Shown here: piece after piece, positions 1 to 10,030 of the stretch
Layout: each line of letters begins with the position of its first letter
How positions within the stretch are numbered: position 1 is the stretch's first letter
From: Chlorops oryzae
Lineage: Eukaryota; Arthropoda; Insecta; Diptera; Chloropidae
Direction of reading: 5' to 3'
Assembly (NCBI GenBank): GCA_020466095.1
Contig: CM035807.1
Span: 61,447,812-61,511,811, forward strand
Length of the DNA: 64,000 bases
Made by a program: the position numbers and the translations under genes
The notes under the pieces: generated by a model
What the model was told of the DNA's origin: nothing
Database searches by the model: none
The model's input: only the letters and a program-made list of their open reading frames with translations

Positions 1-1620
1 CCCTCTTCAAAACTCACCAGAATTCGAATGGATCTCATGGAATATGCTTTTGAGATTATTGACAAACAAGGAAAATTAAACACTAATGCTGATGCACTTT
101 CTAGAATTCCAGTGGACTCAAATGAGTTAAAAACTTTAATTCCATGCATTGCAGCAATAACTAGAAGCAGAACTAAAAATGTGACCCGTCCAAATAGAAC
201 ACCTACCCCCACGGAAACGATTAGCTATCCGCACATGTGGGAATGTATATCTATATCGGACATAAGAAATTTACCTATTCTTAAATTTGTACAAAAACAG
301 GGAAATAATAAACGCAAAAAGCTTAATAATTTCCAGACTTTTGCCATAATCAAAAACAATGTTTTGATTGAATCAAGCGATAAACCATACTGCACAAGCC
401 AGGTCTTGGAGAAGCTGATTCCAGTACTACAAAGCAATTGCATAAGTAAGCTAGCTCTTTCCAAGAAGGACCTAGTATTTGAATCTATGAGTCAACAAGA
501 ATTAAAAATTTTATATGAAGAGACACTGCAGAAACACATGAATAAGGGATTGTGCACTCCCATAACAATTATTTTATTCAAACCCCCCGAATCAATTAAT
601 AACGAACCTGATCAGTTACGTTTCATTAAAGAAAATCATTTATCTTTACTCGGAGGTCACACCGGTGTAAACAGGACAATAGCTAAGTTGAAACAACGCT
701 ATGTCTGGAAAGGTATGAATAAAATGGTAAAGAAATTCATACAAAATTGCGAAATTTGCAAGAAAAATAAAATTACCGTACATACTAAAGAGAAGATGAT
801 AATCACTGAAACCCCTTCTAGTCCTTTTGAAGTAGTATCAATTGACACAATAGGACCCTTACGCCCATCAAATAATTTCAGATATATTTTAACTCTACAA
901 TGCGACTTAACCAAATACGTCGAAGCTTTCCCTATGACATCTAAAGAATCATTAGAAGTAGCAAAAACGATAGTAGAAAAATTCATTTTAAAATATGGTC
1001 ATTTAAAAACAATGAAAACAGATATGGGAAAAGAATTTGTAAATCAAACTATTTCAGAAATTTGTAGTTTATTTAACATTGAACAAAAAACCTCAACACC
1101 CTATCACCACGAATCTTTAGGTGGAATAGAAAGAAATCATAGAGTTTTCAACGAATATCTTTTATGTTGCACTGAAGACGCAGAATGGGATAAGAATATA
1201 CCTTACTATACGTTCTCTTATAATACCACTCCACATACGAGCACAAAATACACCCCCTTTGAATTAATATTTGGAAGATTACCAAGCTTGCCAACAAAGA
1301 TTTACAGTAACGAACCTATTTACAATTTTGATCGTTTTCAAAATGAGCTCAAAGTGAGATTACAAAACGCACATGAGAATGCAAGACAGTATTTGATTAA
1401 CTCAAAAATTAAAAATAAAGAATGTTATGACAAGATTTCAAATCCTATTGAATTTAAGATAGGTAGCCTAGTTTTCTTAAGAAATTATGCAGGTAAGAAA
1501 TTAGACAGTCCTTATGAAGGTCCTTTTAAGATATTAGAACGACAAGGTGTTAATTCAGTAATATTGTATAAGAATAAAAGAAAACTAGTGCATAACAACA
1601 ATTTAAAACTATGTGAGTAA
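1..1620 (+). CDS. pol: Ty3/gypsy (412/mdg1-like) pol, 3' part: RNase H end and integrase
   Basis: The frame is open from the first base of the window to the TAA at 1618, so this is the 3' part of a pol gene whose start lies outside. It begins with the end of RNase H (the NTNADALSRI motif just before the integrase linker). An HHCC zinc-binding region follows at about 640-770 (H..GGH..CEICKK). The DDE core has D at 844 in SIDTIGP, D at 1021 in KTDMGKEF and E at 1129 in GGIERNH, giving the 35-residue spacing of retroviral integrases. A conserved C-terminal region ends in the EGPFKILERQG segment. No stop or frameshift interrupts it. Its wording (ESLGGIERNHRVFNEYL) resembles the 412/mdg1 group. 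No env ORF follows, because the LTR starts about 210 bp downstream. Integrase inserts the element cDNA into host DNA. The clade assignment is inferred from remembered family motifs. Confidence 0.9.
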   Translation, partial: PSSKLTRIRMDLMEYAFEIIDKQGKLNTNADALSRIPVDSNELKTLIPCIAAITRSRTKNVTRPNRTPTPTETISYPHMWECISISDIRNLPILKFVQKQGNNKRKKLNNFQTFAIIKNNVLIESSDKPYCTSQVLEKLIPVLQSNCISKLALSKKDLVFESMSQQELKILYEETLQKHMNKGLCTPITIILFKPPESINNEPDQLRFIKENHLSLLGGHTGVNRTIAKLKQRYVWKGMNKMVKKFIQNCEICKKNKITVHTKEKMIITETPSSPFEVVSIDTIGPLRPSNNFRYILTLQCDLTKYVEAFPMTSKESLEVAKTIVEKFILKYGHLKTMKTDMGKEFVNQTISEICSLFNIEQKTSTPYHHESLGGIERNHRVFNEYLLCCTEDAEWDKNIPYYTFSYNTTPHTSTKYTPFELIFGRLPSLPTKIYSNEPIYNFDRFQNELKVRLQNAHENARQYLINSKIKNKECYDKISNPIEFKIGSLVFLRNYAGKKLDSPYEGPFKILERQGVNSVILYKNKRKLVHNNNLKLCE

Positions 1621-1818
1621 GAAAATACACAAAATATAGATACTATATATTAAGCATTAGTTAGAAGCATGCGATAAGTAAAATTTTACACGATAATTAA
1701 ACTTTTAAGGCGAAATTTAGATTTTAAGGCAATACTATATTCTAAGATGCTTAACACAAATAATTTTCTACTTCGTATGTATATACAGAAAAAAAAAAAC
1801 AATTTTTTTTTTTTCTCT

Positions 1819-2111
1819 AGAGGGTGAGGGTGTAGTATGTATACACACGAACGCACAAACTCATTTTTCCACTTCATTCACGACATAAATGGTTTCATAT
1901 GACCAAATTCTTTGCAAGCTGCACTCATTGCATGAGCAACATATTTTGCAGGCAGCGTCGTCGAATCGTGGGAAAGTGTTTTGTCAGCATACCTCACAAG
2001 CTAATTCATAAGATTCTATATTTTTAAATTGTAATTCATTTATGCTTACTTAACATATTTTTGATATAAATAAAGCTTGAAGTTCAGTTGGAACTTCAGA
2101 TTGGATTTACA
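1819..2111 (+). repeat. Polypurine tract and 3' LTR of the 412-like element
   Basis: A purine tract (AGAGGGTGAGGG, 1819-1830) sits directly before TGTAGTATGT at 1831, the type of LTR start I associate with element 412. An AATAAA signal lies at 2067 and the sequence reaches a plausible CA end (GGATTTACA) at 2111, which gives a 281-bp LTR. The 5' LTR is outside the window, so neither the LTR length nor the TSD (it would be TGCG at 2112) can be verified. The LTR start is firmer than its end. Confidence 0.6.
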
Positions 2112-2140
2112 TGCGAAACCCTTTGCTTATCCATTCTCGA

Positions 2141-2291
2141 TTTGGCGCACCTTTCGCCGGATAAATATAAAAAGGTGAATTAAGCGCTAGTCGCTGACTC
2201 CTTTGGCGTATCTCCGCCGTATAAATATAGAGATATTGGGCGCTAGCCGCCAAATAGATTTGCGAGTCCTGCCGCTCAGCAATAGCGGGAC
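2141..2291 (+). other. Three tandem H-type pseudoknot units (candidate structured RNA)
   Basis: Units start at about 2144, 2205 and 2262. In units 1 and 2 a GGCG/CGCC stem closes a loop of 7 or 6 bases (CACCTTT 2148-2154; TATCTC 2209-2214). That loop is perfectly complementary to a segment just after an ATAAATATA linker (AAAGGTG 2171-2177; GAGATA 2230-2235). Both units then carry a hairpin with a CTAG-type loop (GCG/CGC at 2184-2194, GGCG/CGCC at 2239-2251). Unit 3 has GCG/CGC (2262-2275) closing a loop with GTCCTGC (2266-2272), which pairs with GCGGGAC (2285-2291) with one G-T wobble, and has no CTAG hairpin. The loop helices differ in sequence but stay paired in all three. I recognise no known RNA family. 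The topology resembles the core of pistol-type ribozymes, but conserved residues do not match well enough to claim one. Confidence 0.5.
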
Positions 2292-2748
2292 ATAACAAAA
2301 TAAAAACCTTTAGGATATAAAGAAATAAAAACTATAAAATAAAAATATTAATTCTTCTACGCGAAGGATACACTACAATATATTTTCTTTTGTAATTCAC
2401 TTTTTAATTTTTATATTTTTCCTTTATTGGAATTCACTTTTAATTTTGGGATTTTTCCTCTTTCCTTACTCTATCTATATTTTTTGTTTTGTTTGAATTT
2501 TCTTTTAATTTTAACGTTTTGCCGGCGCGTGAGCGAAGATACTTTTTCGATAGTGAAGAGGGCAGCGCGCAGTCCTCCCAGGCAGCGCTGCCGGTTAGCG
2601 CAGTCAAACGCGAAAAGGGTACTCACTAAGTTTGGTTATTTCGCCTTTCTTTAAAGTCCCGGCCTCAAAGTGGCTACGGCGAAAAACCAACACATATCAT
2701 TGATATTTAATGCGCTGGTAAACTACAAAAAATTACACATCCTGGCAG
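2292..2748. other. Unassigned AT-rich then GC-rich spacer
   Basis: The first half is T-rich with no feature I recognise. At 2520-2640 there is a short GC-rich patch with the self-complementary GGCAGCGCTGCC motif. A 75-codon open stretch at 2427-2654 has hydrophobic low-complexity content and no family signature, so I do not call it a gene. Confidence 0.4.
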
Positions 2749-3566
2749 AAAATGGACGTCGCCCTCTTAGAGGCACGCCCACAAATAAGGGTTTATCGTA
2801 CCTTGTGAACTAAAGGCGTAGAAGCTTCAAATTTGCAAAATAGGTTAACCAAGGCGAATGGAAGTTGTAGGAAAAAAATTTTATATGGGGCGCCCACTGC
2901 CACGCTCACAAATAAAGATATTTCGTAACTTCCGCATTATTAGACGTAGACGCTTCAAATTTGCAACATTGGTTGAACAAGGCAAATGAAAGGTGTAGAA
3001 AAAAAATTTATGTGGCCCGTTTACTGCCACGCCCACAAATAGAGATTTTTCGTAACTTCCGAAGTAAAAGGCGTAAAAGCTTCAAATTTGAATTATAGGT
3101 TGACCCAGGCGAAAAAAAGGTGTAGGAAATTGTATATGGCCCGCCCACTGCCACGTTCACAAATAGAGATTTTTCGTAACTTCCGAAGTAAAAGGCGTAG
3201 AAGCTCCAAATTCCCAACATAGGTTGACCAAGGTTAATGAAAGGTGTAGGAAAAAAGTAAATGTGGCCCACCCACGCCCACGCCCTTACATAAAGATGTT
3301 TATTAACTTTCAAAGTAAAAGGCGTTGAAGCTTCAAATTCGCAGCATGGGTTGACTAAGGCGAATGAAAGGTGTAGGAAAAAAATTAATATGGCACATTC
3401 ACTGCCAAGCCCACAAATGGAGATTTTTCGTAACTTCGGAAGTGAAAGGCGTAGAAGCTTCAAAGTCGCAACATAGGTTGACCAAGGTAAACAAAAGGTG
3501 TTGGAAAATATTTTATGTGGCCCGCCCACTACCAAGCTCACAAATGGAGATATTTCGTAACATAGA
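2749..3566. repeat. About 125-bp tandem repeat array, 6.5 units
   Basis: Units begin near 2749, 2890, 3015, 3139, 3266, 3393 and 3520 (the last truncated). Each carries, in order, CCCACTGCCACGCCCACAAA, GATTTTTCGTAACTTCCG, AAAGGCGTAGAAGCTTCAAA and TAGGTTGACCAAGGCG, and a run ending in GGTGTAGGAAAAAA. Units differ by about 10-25%. A single related motif occurs at 18366, directly beside the (GTCY)n-bearing repeat, so the array may have been amplified from inside a mini-me/INE-1-like element. No coding capacity is evident. Open stretches across it are by-products of the repeat. Confidence 0.85.
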
Positions 3567-3596
3567 GCGCCAATAATGTGGGAACGCTGGGTATTT

Positions 3597-3621
3597 CCAA
3601 GTCGGTCTTGACCGACTTTGG
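3597..3621. repeat. Near-perfect palindromic hairpin closing the tandem-repeat region
   Basis: CCAAGTCGGTC and GACCGACTTtGG are inverted around TT, forming an 11-bp stem. It lies about 30 bp after the last tandem-repeat unit. A terminal hairpin is typical of Helitron/Helentron-type elements, including INE-1 relatives. The CTTA after it does not match the CTRR Helitron end, so the assignment is only suggestive. Confidence 0.45.
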
Positions 3622-3747
3622 CTTAATAACTTGTTTTTATATATGTAATTATATATATAAATATTTATTTTTTTAAATATTTTTTTTTATTAATTTCTGT
3701 TTTTTTTTTGTGAATTAATTTAAAAGTTGTAAGCTGTTTTTATGAAC

Positions 3748-3975
3748 AATTATTTTTTTGATATCGTTCTTAAGATGAAAGATCTTTCTACGATCGATCT
3801 TATCCACTACATAAGGGCCCTTGTAAGTACTTTATAATTTATGGCTAGTTTCATCCTTAACTAAAACTATGTTTCCAATTTTAATTTCAATACAACTTTT
3901 ATTTTTGTCATATAAGTTTTTCGGTACAATTTTGCCATTAAGGAGCATTCTGCTTGCTCCTTCCTGTGCTTTTTG
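3748..3975 (-). pseudogene. pol: gypsy-B integrase C-terminus (fragment 1 of the split element)
   Basis: Read on the minus strand from 3975 downward, this encodes the C-terminal region of a 412/mdg1-like integrase. An ASLQKAQEGASRMLLNGK segment is followed by YDKNKSCIEIKIGNIVLVKDE and, after a frameshift near 3833, by a KGPYVVDKIDRRK-like end. It stops abruptly at 3975, where the hAT1 end begins. The missing N-terminal continuation is found at 17478, whose product ends EKEVKVRLQIA and joins naturally to this segment. The piece is broken by frameshift and insertion and is not functional. The element's 3' LTR is not recognisable between here and 3622. Confidence 0.8.
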
Positions 3976-6900
3976 TAGTGATGCCGCAAGACAAGACAAG
4001 ACAAGAATGACGTCATTGTTGTCTTGTCTTGCAGTTTTGGGATTATTGTCTTGTCTTGTCTTGCTCAAATTGTGCAAGAGAAAAATCGTCTCTTGTCTTG
4101 CACAATATAAAAAAATTGGTCTCTTGTCTTGCGCAATATAATATTTTGCAAGAAATATTGTTACTGGCTAACGTGCTCTTGCTAAGAAATTTGGCAAGAA
4201 GCAAGGTCTCACAGGTTCTCACAACACTTGTCCGGTGTTTTTTACATGTCATAAAGGAATCAAGTAGGTCGAAGAAAAGCGAAACATTTTCTTTTTAAAG
4301 TTTTCTTGTTCATTTATTTTTAAGCGCTTGTTGTATAAAGAACATTTAGTGTGATCTTTTTTGTGCTCGTGTCGTTGTGAAAAAAAAAACAAAAAAAAAA
4401 CGTAAACCTTTTTTAAAGAAAAACTTCATAATAAAAAAAAGAAAAGCCGAAGGACACTAAATAGGAAGGAAGTGTGTCCTAACAAGAAGTTAAAGGTGTC
4501 CAGATTTGCTGTGGGTGAGTCCACTTATCGCTGCCAGAAATGGTACAAAGAACAAAGCAGCAGGGTTTAACAGGACCACAGGAGAACAGATAAACTGATG
4601 ATCCTGTTAAAATCTAAAGCTTTGATCCTCTGAGTTGATGAAGAAAGGACGGTTCAGTATTATATAGTTTTTCACCTCTAATTTGCAGTAGTACTACAGT
4701 TTAAGTGAGACTGAATTCGTTTGCAAGATGAATACTAAAAAACGTAGACTAGAACGGGAGACAATTTATTTGGATTCATCGAGCAATACAGAAGAGTCAT
4801 TAAATGGAAATGAAAACAACGGGTTATTAAATAGGACTGGTGAGGGTGAAAAATACGGGAAGTATTTCACATTCATTTATCACAAAGACGGCCAGAATGA
4901 AGTTAAATTTTGTACGTGCAAAATTCCTTCATGTCCCAATCCTAAGAAAATAAGGATGCAAAACTGAATAACAGTGGGTTGAAGTGGCATTTACTAAAAA
5001 ATCACAAAGATATCCACGTTCATCTGTATTTAAAAGTTAAGAATAATTTGTCTGACCAGATTGCAATTGATGAAACGAGCAAATTTGAGTTTTCTAAAAT
5101 GGTAATAATAAAGGAATAATGTTTTGTAGTCAATTTTTGTAATTTTTTAAGTAATCAATTAATTTAGAATTGGGCTGATAGTCTTGGTTTGTTTTAGATG
5201 GTGACGAATAAGATATTCTTTCATATCAATTTCGTTGGGGTTTGTGTCTGTTAAGTATCTGCCGCTAAATCCTTTTGACGATGAGACTTCTCAGAGGTTC
5301 TTCGGTCATGTCAACGGCAATCTGAAATTTCCTAAAAGGACTGCCATGACCGAAATTCTTGCCTCAGTCTATGCAAAAATGAGGCCGATGGTTTTGTCAC
5401 TGGTCCAAAGAAATTGCTCACGTGTGTCATTTACACTCGATGGATGGACTTCCATTAGAGGTAGATCATATTATTCGGTAACTGTCCATTACATCGATGA
5501 TTCCTGGCAACTTCAGTCGTTGGCATTGAATTTTATCGCATGCAAAGGAAAACACAGTGTGGCTGATATCGCAGCAATGTTCTTAAAAAATATCGAAGAA
5601 TGTAAGCTGTCAGATAAGTTACAAGGAATAACTGTGGATAATGCATCTGTCAACACCACCTTTATGAGAGAGCTGCAAATACTGATGAAGAGAGCTGGCA
5701 AGAAGTTTGACCCAGAAAGTCAACATTTTCATTGTTTCCCCCATGTTGAGGAAATCCTAGCAGTTGACACTCAAGCTCAAGAATTACTGCCAAGCTTTTG
5801 ATGAAAAACAAATTCAAGTTCCTCTGGATGTATCAACTAGGTGGAACAGCACACACGACATGTTGGCAGATGGAGTTAAGATGGAAAAAGAAATCTCGGC
5901 ATTGACAATCCACGAGAAAAAATTGAAGCATTTGTTAATTGAAGAACCTGAGTGGCGATTACTGGAAAAATTACAAAAGTATTTAAAGTCATTTCAACAA
6001 TTTTCAACTCTCTTAGGTGGAGACAAATATCCGACTCTCCCAGCTGTAATAGTTGGAGCAACTATTTTGTTAGACAAGCTGGAAAATTTGTGTCATTCCT
6101 GGGATCAAAAGCTCGACCGTGGTATAGATGACGAGAGATTAATTCTCGCTTTTCAAGCAGCGCGAGGCAAATTAGTTTAGTTCTATAATTTGACAAACTG
6201 GATCTATGGTGTGGTATTGATTCTTGATCCTCAACATAAACTGGAATCGTTTGAGAAAACTTCATGGGGACAAATTTTAAAAAAAGAATCTTACAAAATG
6301 TTTGAGGAAATATTGAAAACTAATTATGCTGAAAATTCTCAACGCGATTCTTTCAACAACGACGAGTCAATGCATAGCAAAAGTGACTCAGATGAAGAGT
6401 TCAATAACTCTATGAAACTTTTGTATGGATCAAAAAAGAAAGAATAGTGGATGATCGAGATGAACAATTACTTTTGTATGGAAAGAGCAAGCATGGATGA
6501 AGATATTTTAAAGTGGTGGAGCTCTAATGCAAAGAGTTTCCCTCAATTGGCGCTTATGGCACGAGATTATTTGGCAACTCCTGCATCGAGTGTGCCATCG
6601 GAAAGGTTATTTTCCAAAGCTGGTCTCATCATCAGAAAACACCGGAATCGACTGTCTAACAAAAATGCCGAGTATATGCTGTGTATAAATTCTTGGTTCT
6701 CTTCTCCTCTAGCCGTGACGACAAAAGACGAGCTATTCACAGATGAAGCTTATTATGAAGATGATTATATGTGAAATATTTTGTTGCAAATGTGGATAGT
6801 TTATTATTGAAAAATAAAATGGTGTTGTTATATTGAGAATAAGGGTTTTTTTGGCAAAATATTAGATAAACCATCTGTTCTCTTGCTTTATATTTCTTTT

Positions 6901-7037
6901 ATTCTCTTGTCTCTTGTAAACTTCTCTCTTGTCTTGTCTTGCTCGTTTCAGCGCGAGAGAAATATGTATCTTGTCTTGCCTTTCGCAAGAGTCCTATTCT
7001 CTTGTCTTGTTTCTCTTGCAATCTTGCGGCATCACTA
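3976..7037 (+). mobile_element. hAT1, full-length degenerate hAT DNA transposon
   Basis: The terminal inverted repeats are TAGTGATGCCGCAAGA at 3976 and its complement ending at 7037. An 8-bp target duplication flanks them, GCTTTTTG (3968-3975) and GATTTTTG (7038-7045), with one mismatch. Both subterminal regions are packed with CTTGT/ACAAG repeats (3990-4140 and 6895-7025), likely transposase-binding sites. The interior encodes a hAT transposase. The element split the gypsy-B integrase at the edge of hAT2. Confidence 0.9.
4728..6774 (+). pseudogene. hAT1 transposase, broken
   Basis: The reading starts at the ATG at 4728 with a charged N-terminus and a BED-type zinc finger (C..C around 4915-4935, then H..H in WHLLKNHK after a frameshift near 4965). 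The catalytic region follows at 5235-5801 with FTLDGWTS (first Asp) and GITVDNASVN (second Asp). The next frame has DVSTRWNST. The C-terminal hAT dimerisation block, ATPASSVPSERLFSKAGLI, is at 6575-6640. In-frame stops at 6178 and 6445 and at least three frameshifts, including one near 5790, prevent a full protein. A possible intron lies between 5100 and 5213 (GTAATA to TTTTAG). Family hAT is secure from these motifs; the subfamily is not resolved. Confidence 0.85.
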
Positions 7038-7046
7038 GATTTTTGA

Positions 7047-7440
7047 CAGAGCTGTAAAAGAATGATTCATTTTTGAATGAATTCGAGAATCATTCAGGCA
7101 GTGATTTGTCATATTTTGAATTCATTCTGCTCACAAGAAATATGAGCTGAATTAAAATTCGAATTTCCTTACGGCGAATGGAAACATTTTGAATTCATTC
7201 TGCTAAGAAATTTTTGGTGAATTCAAATTTGAATCGATGCGTACTGAATTAAAAAACGTGGAATCAATTCTGCTCAGGAAAGAAGTGAATTGAATTTTTA
7301 TTTGAATTCATTCATTGTGATTTACAAATTTTGAATTTATTCACCTCAAAAAAAAAACTCTAGATATTAATTTGGAATTCATTCACAGTGAATTAAAAAG
7401 TTTTGAATTCAATTCATTTATTATTAAGAAATACTTAAAT
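7047..7440 (+). repeat. Left subterminal inverted repeat of hAT2 (GAATTC-rich)
   Basis: A series of motifs built on TGAATTCATTC, spaced about 20-60 bp apart. The same order of motifs occurs inverted at 17100-17477, including CTGCTCAGGAAAGAAGTGAA near 7270 and its complement near 17250. These may be transposase-binding arrays. No ORF. Confidence 0.8.
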
Positions 7441-7518
7441 ACTGCGAATATTAGGTGAGCCAGAATGAAAATAAAAAATTTATTGAAAAAACGTTTTATT
7501 CCGCAAGATTAAACAGTA

Positions 7519-8821
7519 GGGTGGGTCGTTCTTATATACAAAAAAAAAAGTTGTATGATCGCGTTGGAATAGTAAAATTATATTTCCTTATGTATAAAAA
7601 ATAATTTTGTGTAAAAAAAAGTTCAAAATAAGCTGCATCTTCATACCGCGCAAGCGGATTGAAAGTTGGAAACAAAATTTATATGAGATTTTTCCGACTT
7701 CAATGATAAAATTAAGAATTTCTCAGCTTTAATCTCATTTTTTAAATACATTATGTTCCCAGCTATTTTGGACATAAAACTATCTTTCAAAGGAAAGCAA
7801 CGAAATTCCAGCAGGAAAGCAGGAAATTCCATTTAGCCATATCGGTCTGTTACAGTTTTCTTATCGAATGAGTTGAGAAATCTTGACTAAATTTGGTATG
7901 GAGATGGGGAGCTATGAACAAGAACAAACCGCAAACTAAAAAAAAACCGCAAATTGAATAAATGGATTTTTCTGGTGATACTAACCAGTTCTATATAAAT
8001 TTTTTTTAAGTCTATCTCGAGTACGGACGAAAAAATGCCATATACCCTCGACACAGAGTTTGTCGGGTATGACTTTGCTATATATTTTTCCCAAGCATGA
8101 GCTCATTTCGAATCAAAAAAAATTGTAGTATACTTTTCGGCATTTTTTCTAACTAACACAGGATTTAAAAAATAATAAATTGTCCAATTTCAAAGCCGTG
8201 TAACTTTGGTTTCTGTGAACCGATTTAAAAAATCTATAATCGTAATTGAGCGTTGTTTTTTCCTGTTCGAGCTCAAGTAGAAGGATTTCAAACTTTCATG
8301 GACTTTTTTTTCAGGGCACGTTCTGAAATGAAACCTATAAATAGATAAATATATAAATTATTATAACAACTTTATGAAATAACCGATTTTCTTCAAGGAA
8401 GATTTTTTTAAAATGGCAATATGCCTTCTTCCAAATGGTTACAAAATTGAAATGTTCGAACACATTTTTGGCATGTCTTGGAGCAATTTCCTCAGGTCTG
8501 AGTTTCTTAGACCATATCTCCGTAAGATTTTGGTCGATCGTAGTTTCGTTGCTTTCCTTTGAAAGATAGTTTTATGACCAAAAATATCTGGGAACATAGT
8601 GTATTTAAAAAATGAGATTAAAGCTGATAAATTCTAAATTTTATCATTGAAGTCGGAAAAATCTCATATAAATTTTTTTTCCAACTTTCAATCCGCCTGC
8701 GCGGTATGAAGATGCAGCTTATTTTGAATTTTTTTTTACACAAAATTATTTTTTATACATAAGGAAACATAATTTTACTATTCCAACGCGATCATAGAAC
8801 TTTCGTTAAAACGACCCAGCC
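7519..8821. mobile_element. Long-inverted-repeat element inserted at TA, 1.3 kb
   Basis: GGGTGGGTCGTT at 7519 is matched by AACGACCCAGC ending at 8821, and TA dinucleotides flank both sides (7517-7518, 8822-8823). The two arms are about 300 bp each (7519-7815 versus 8545-8821) and nearly match, covering an oppositely oriented CAATCCGC..GCGCGGTATGAAGATG segment. The centre holds no recognisable ORF, only AT-rich sequence with a short CCCTCGACACAGAG..CGGGTA palindrome at about 8044. It sits directly after the hAT2 transposase stop codon. A TA duplication fits a Tc1/mariner-mobilised non-autonomous element; this is inferred. Confidence 0.7.
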
Positions 8822-8823
8822 TA

Positions 8824-9730
8824 TTATACAGCATTGTTGACTTTAAGCAGCAGCAATTTTTCAAAGTTTTCGTCGAAAAGAAACCCGCGTTTTGGCGCGT
8901 TTAAAATTGTTGCAAAGGAGAAAAATCTTTCAACGGCAGCTGACGACGGCAATGGGGCATTTTTCTTTAAAAAAGCTTGTTTAATTAGCGGATATTTGTT
9001 GAGCATAACTAATGATTTTGACTTGTCCGCCAAATAGGCAAGGAATTCAGATTCTGAGGGAAAATCAGTGGCCGATGATTGTTCTTTTTTTATTAGACTT
9101 CTAAATGATTCGGATTCCACTATAGACACCGGCAGCATATTTGTCGCGATAAAGGCCAACACAAGTTTGTTAAAGTGGTCTTGTTTCCTTGGAGTGAGTT
9201 TGGCTTCCGGTTTTAGCGCTTCGTACTCTTCGTACTTTTCTATATGACAATTTCTCAAATGTCGAAGAAAATTTGACGATACATTAACAGTTTTTGTCAC
9301 CACCTTGTCACAAATAAGGCATTTCGCGGATATTGTATTTTTTTCTGGAGCTTTTCTTCTCGATGCGCTTGGCTGTAAAAATGACGGACGGACCATATAA
9401 CATATTATTTAAATATATGCAGGTTGTCCAAAACTCAAATGCAAGTATGGTTTTGGATTCCGGTTTCTATTTATATATTTTTTCTCTGGACACCTCATAT
9501 ATCGATATATATAAAAATGCTTTACTTGCTAAAGAGTTACACGAGTGCAATATTTTAAAATAATTTGTTAAAAAAAACGACGGTTTTTTTTCTTGGTTTA
9601 ATCCTGGCTCAATTAATGGTCGTTTTCGTGAATCAGAAACGGGCAAAAAAGACAAATCATCTTCTTTGCAATCGAAGAGATTTTCCTCCGATCCTGAAGG
9701 ACTTTGTTCGACGTTCGTAGAAATATTCAT
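8824..9730 (-). pseudogene. hAT2 transposase lacking its catalytic core
   Basis: The minus-strand frame from the ATG at 9730 gives an acidic N-terminus (SPSGSEENLFDCKEDD). After an interruption near 9400-9460, a 190-codon open frame (9396-8824) has a BED zinc finger, KCLICDKVV with HLRNCH (C-x2-C..H-x4-H), at about residues 24-50. It passes almost directly to the hAT C-terminal block LPSSAAVERFFSFATILNA at about residues 150-168 and ends after LLLLKVNNAV. The RNase-H-like DDE region that normally separates these two domains (several hundred residues) is absent, so this is an internal deletion that preserved the frame. The product could bind DNA and dimerise but not catalyse transposition; that is inference. 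The next element's end (hAT3) starts 6 bp upstream of the ATG. Confidence 0.8.
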
Positions 9731-9846
9731 TTTAATCAGGGATCGTAAATAACTGTTATGGAAAAAAAGAGAGGCAAAAAAATCATCACTTTCAAGACAC
9801 CGGAGGCTGAAGATTAATATATGGAAGGGATCGCATTGAAACTAAC

Positions 9847-10030
9847 TGTTACGTTCCGAGTGAACTACACGCTTGAAGGGTCTATTATCGACTGACTCTT
9901 TATTATATTATGTTGCATTGCTTAAAGCTATTCTTATAACTAAGTTAAATACGTGAGTATATTATAAGGGCGTGAATGCTGTTGAGCAGTCAGTACGATG
10001 ATATATGTAATTACTTTTCAATATCTAACA
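9847..10030 (-). repeat. gypsy-A 3' LTR
   Basis: 184 bp, TG..CA ends, preceded (minus-strand sense) by a purine-rich PPT at 10031-10045. It matches the other LTR at 15772-15955 closely. Confidence 0.95.

Noticed and set aside
2141..2291. Assignment of the pseudoknot units to hammerhead, HDV-like or twister ribozymes
   Set aside because: The conserved cores (for example CUGAUGA and GAAA of hammerheads, the nested double pseudoknot of HDV) are absent. Pistol-like topology is only a resemblance.
2107..2298. 63-codon minus-strand open stretch over the pseudoknot units (IYLAASAQYLYIYTAEI..)
   Set aside because: No family signature, and the sequence is better explained by the repeated structured units; the variation between units follows base pairing, not codon positions.
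3008..3541. 177-codon minus-strand open frame
   Set aside because: It lies entirely in the 125-bp tandem array and repeats itself with the array; a by-product of satellite sequence.
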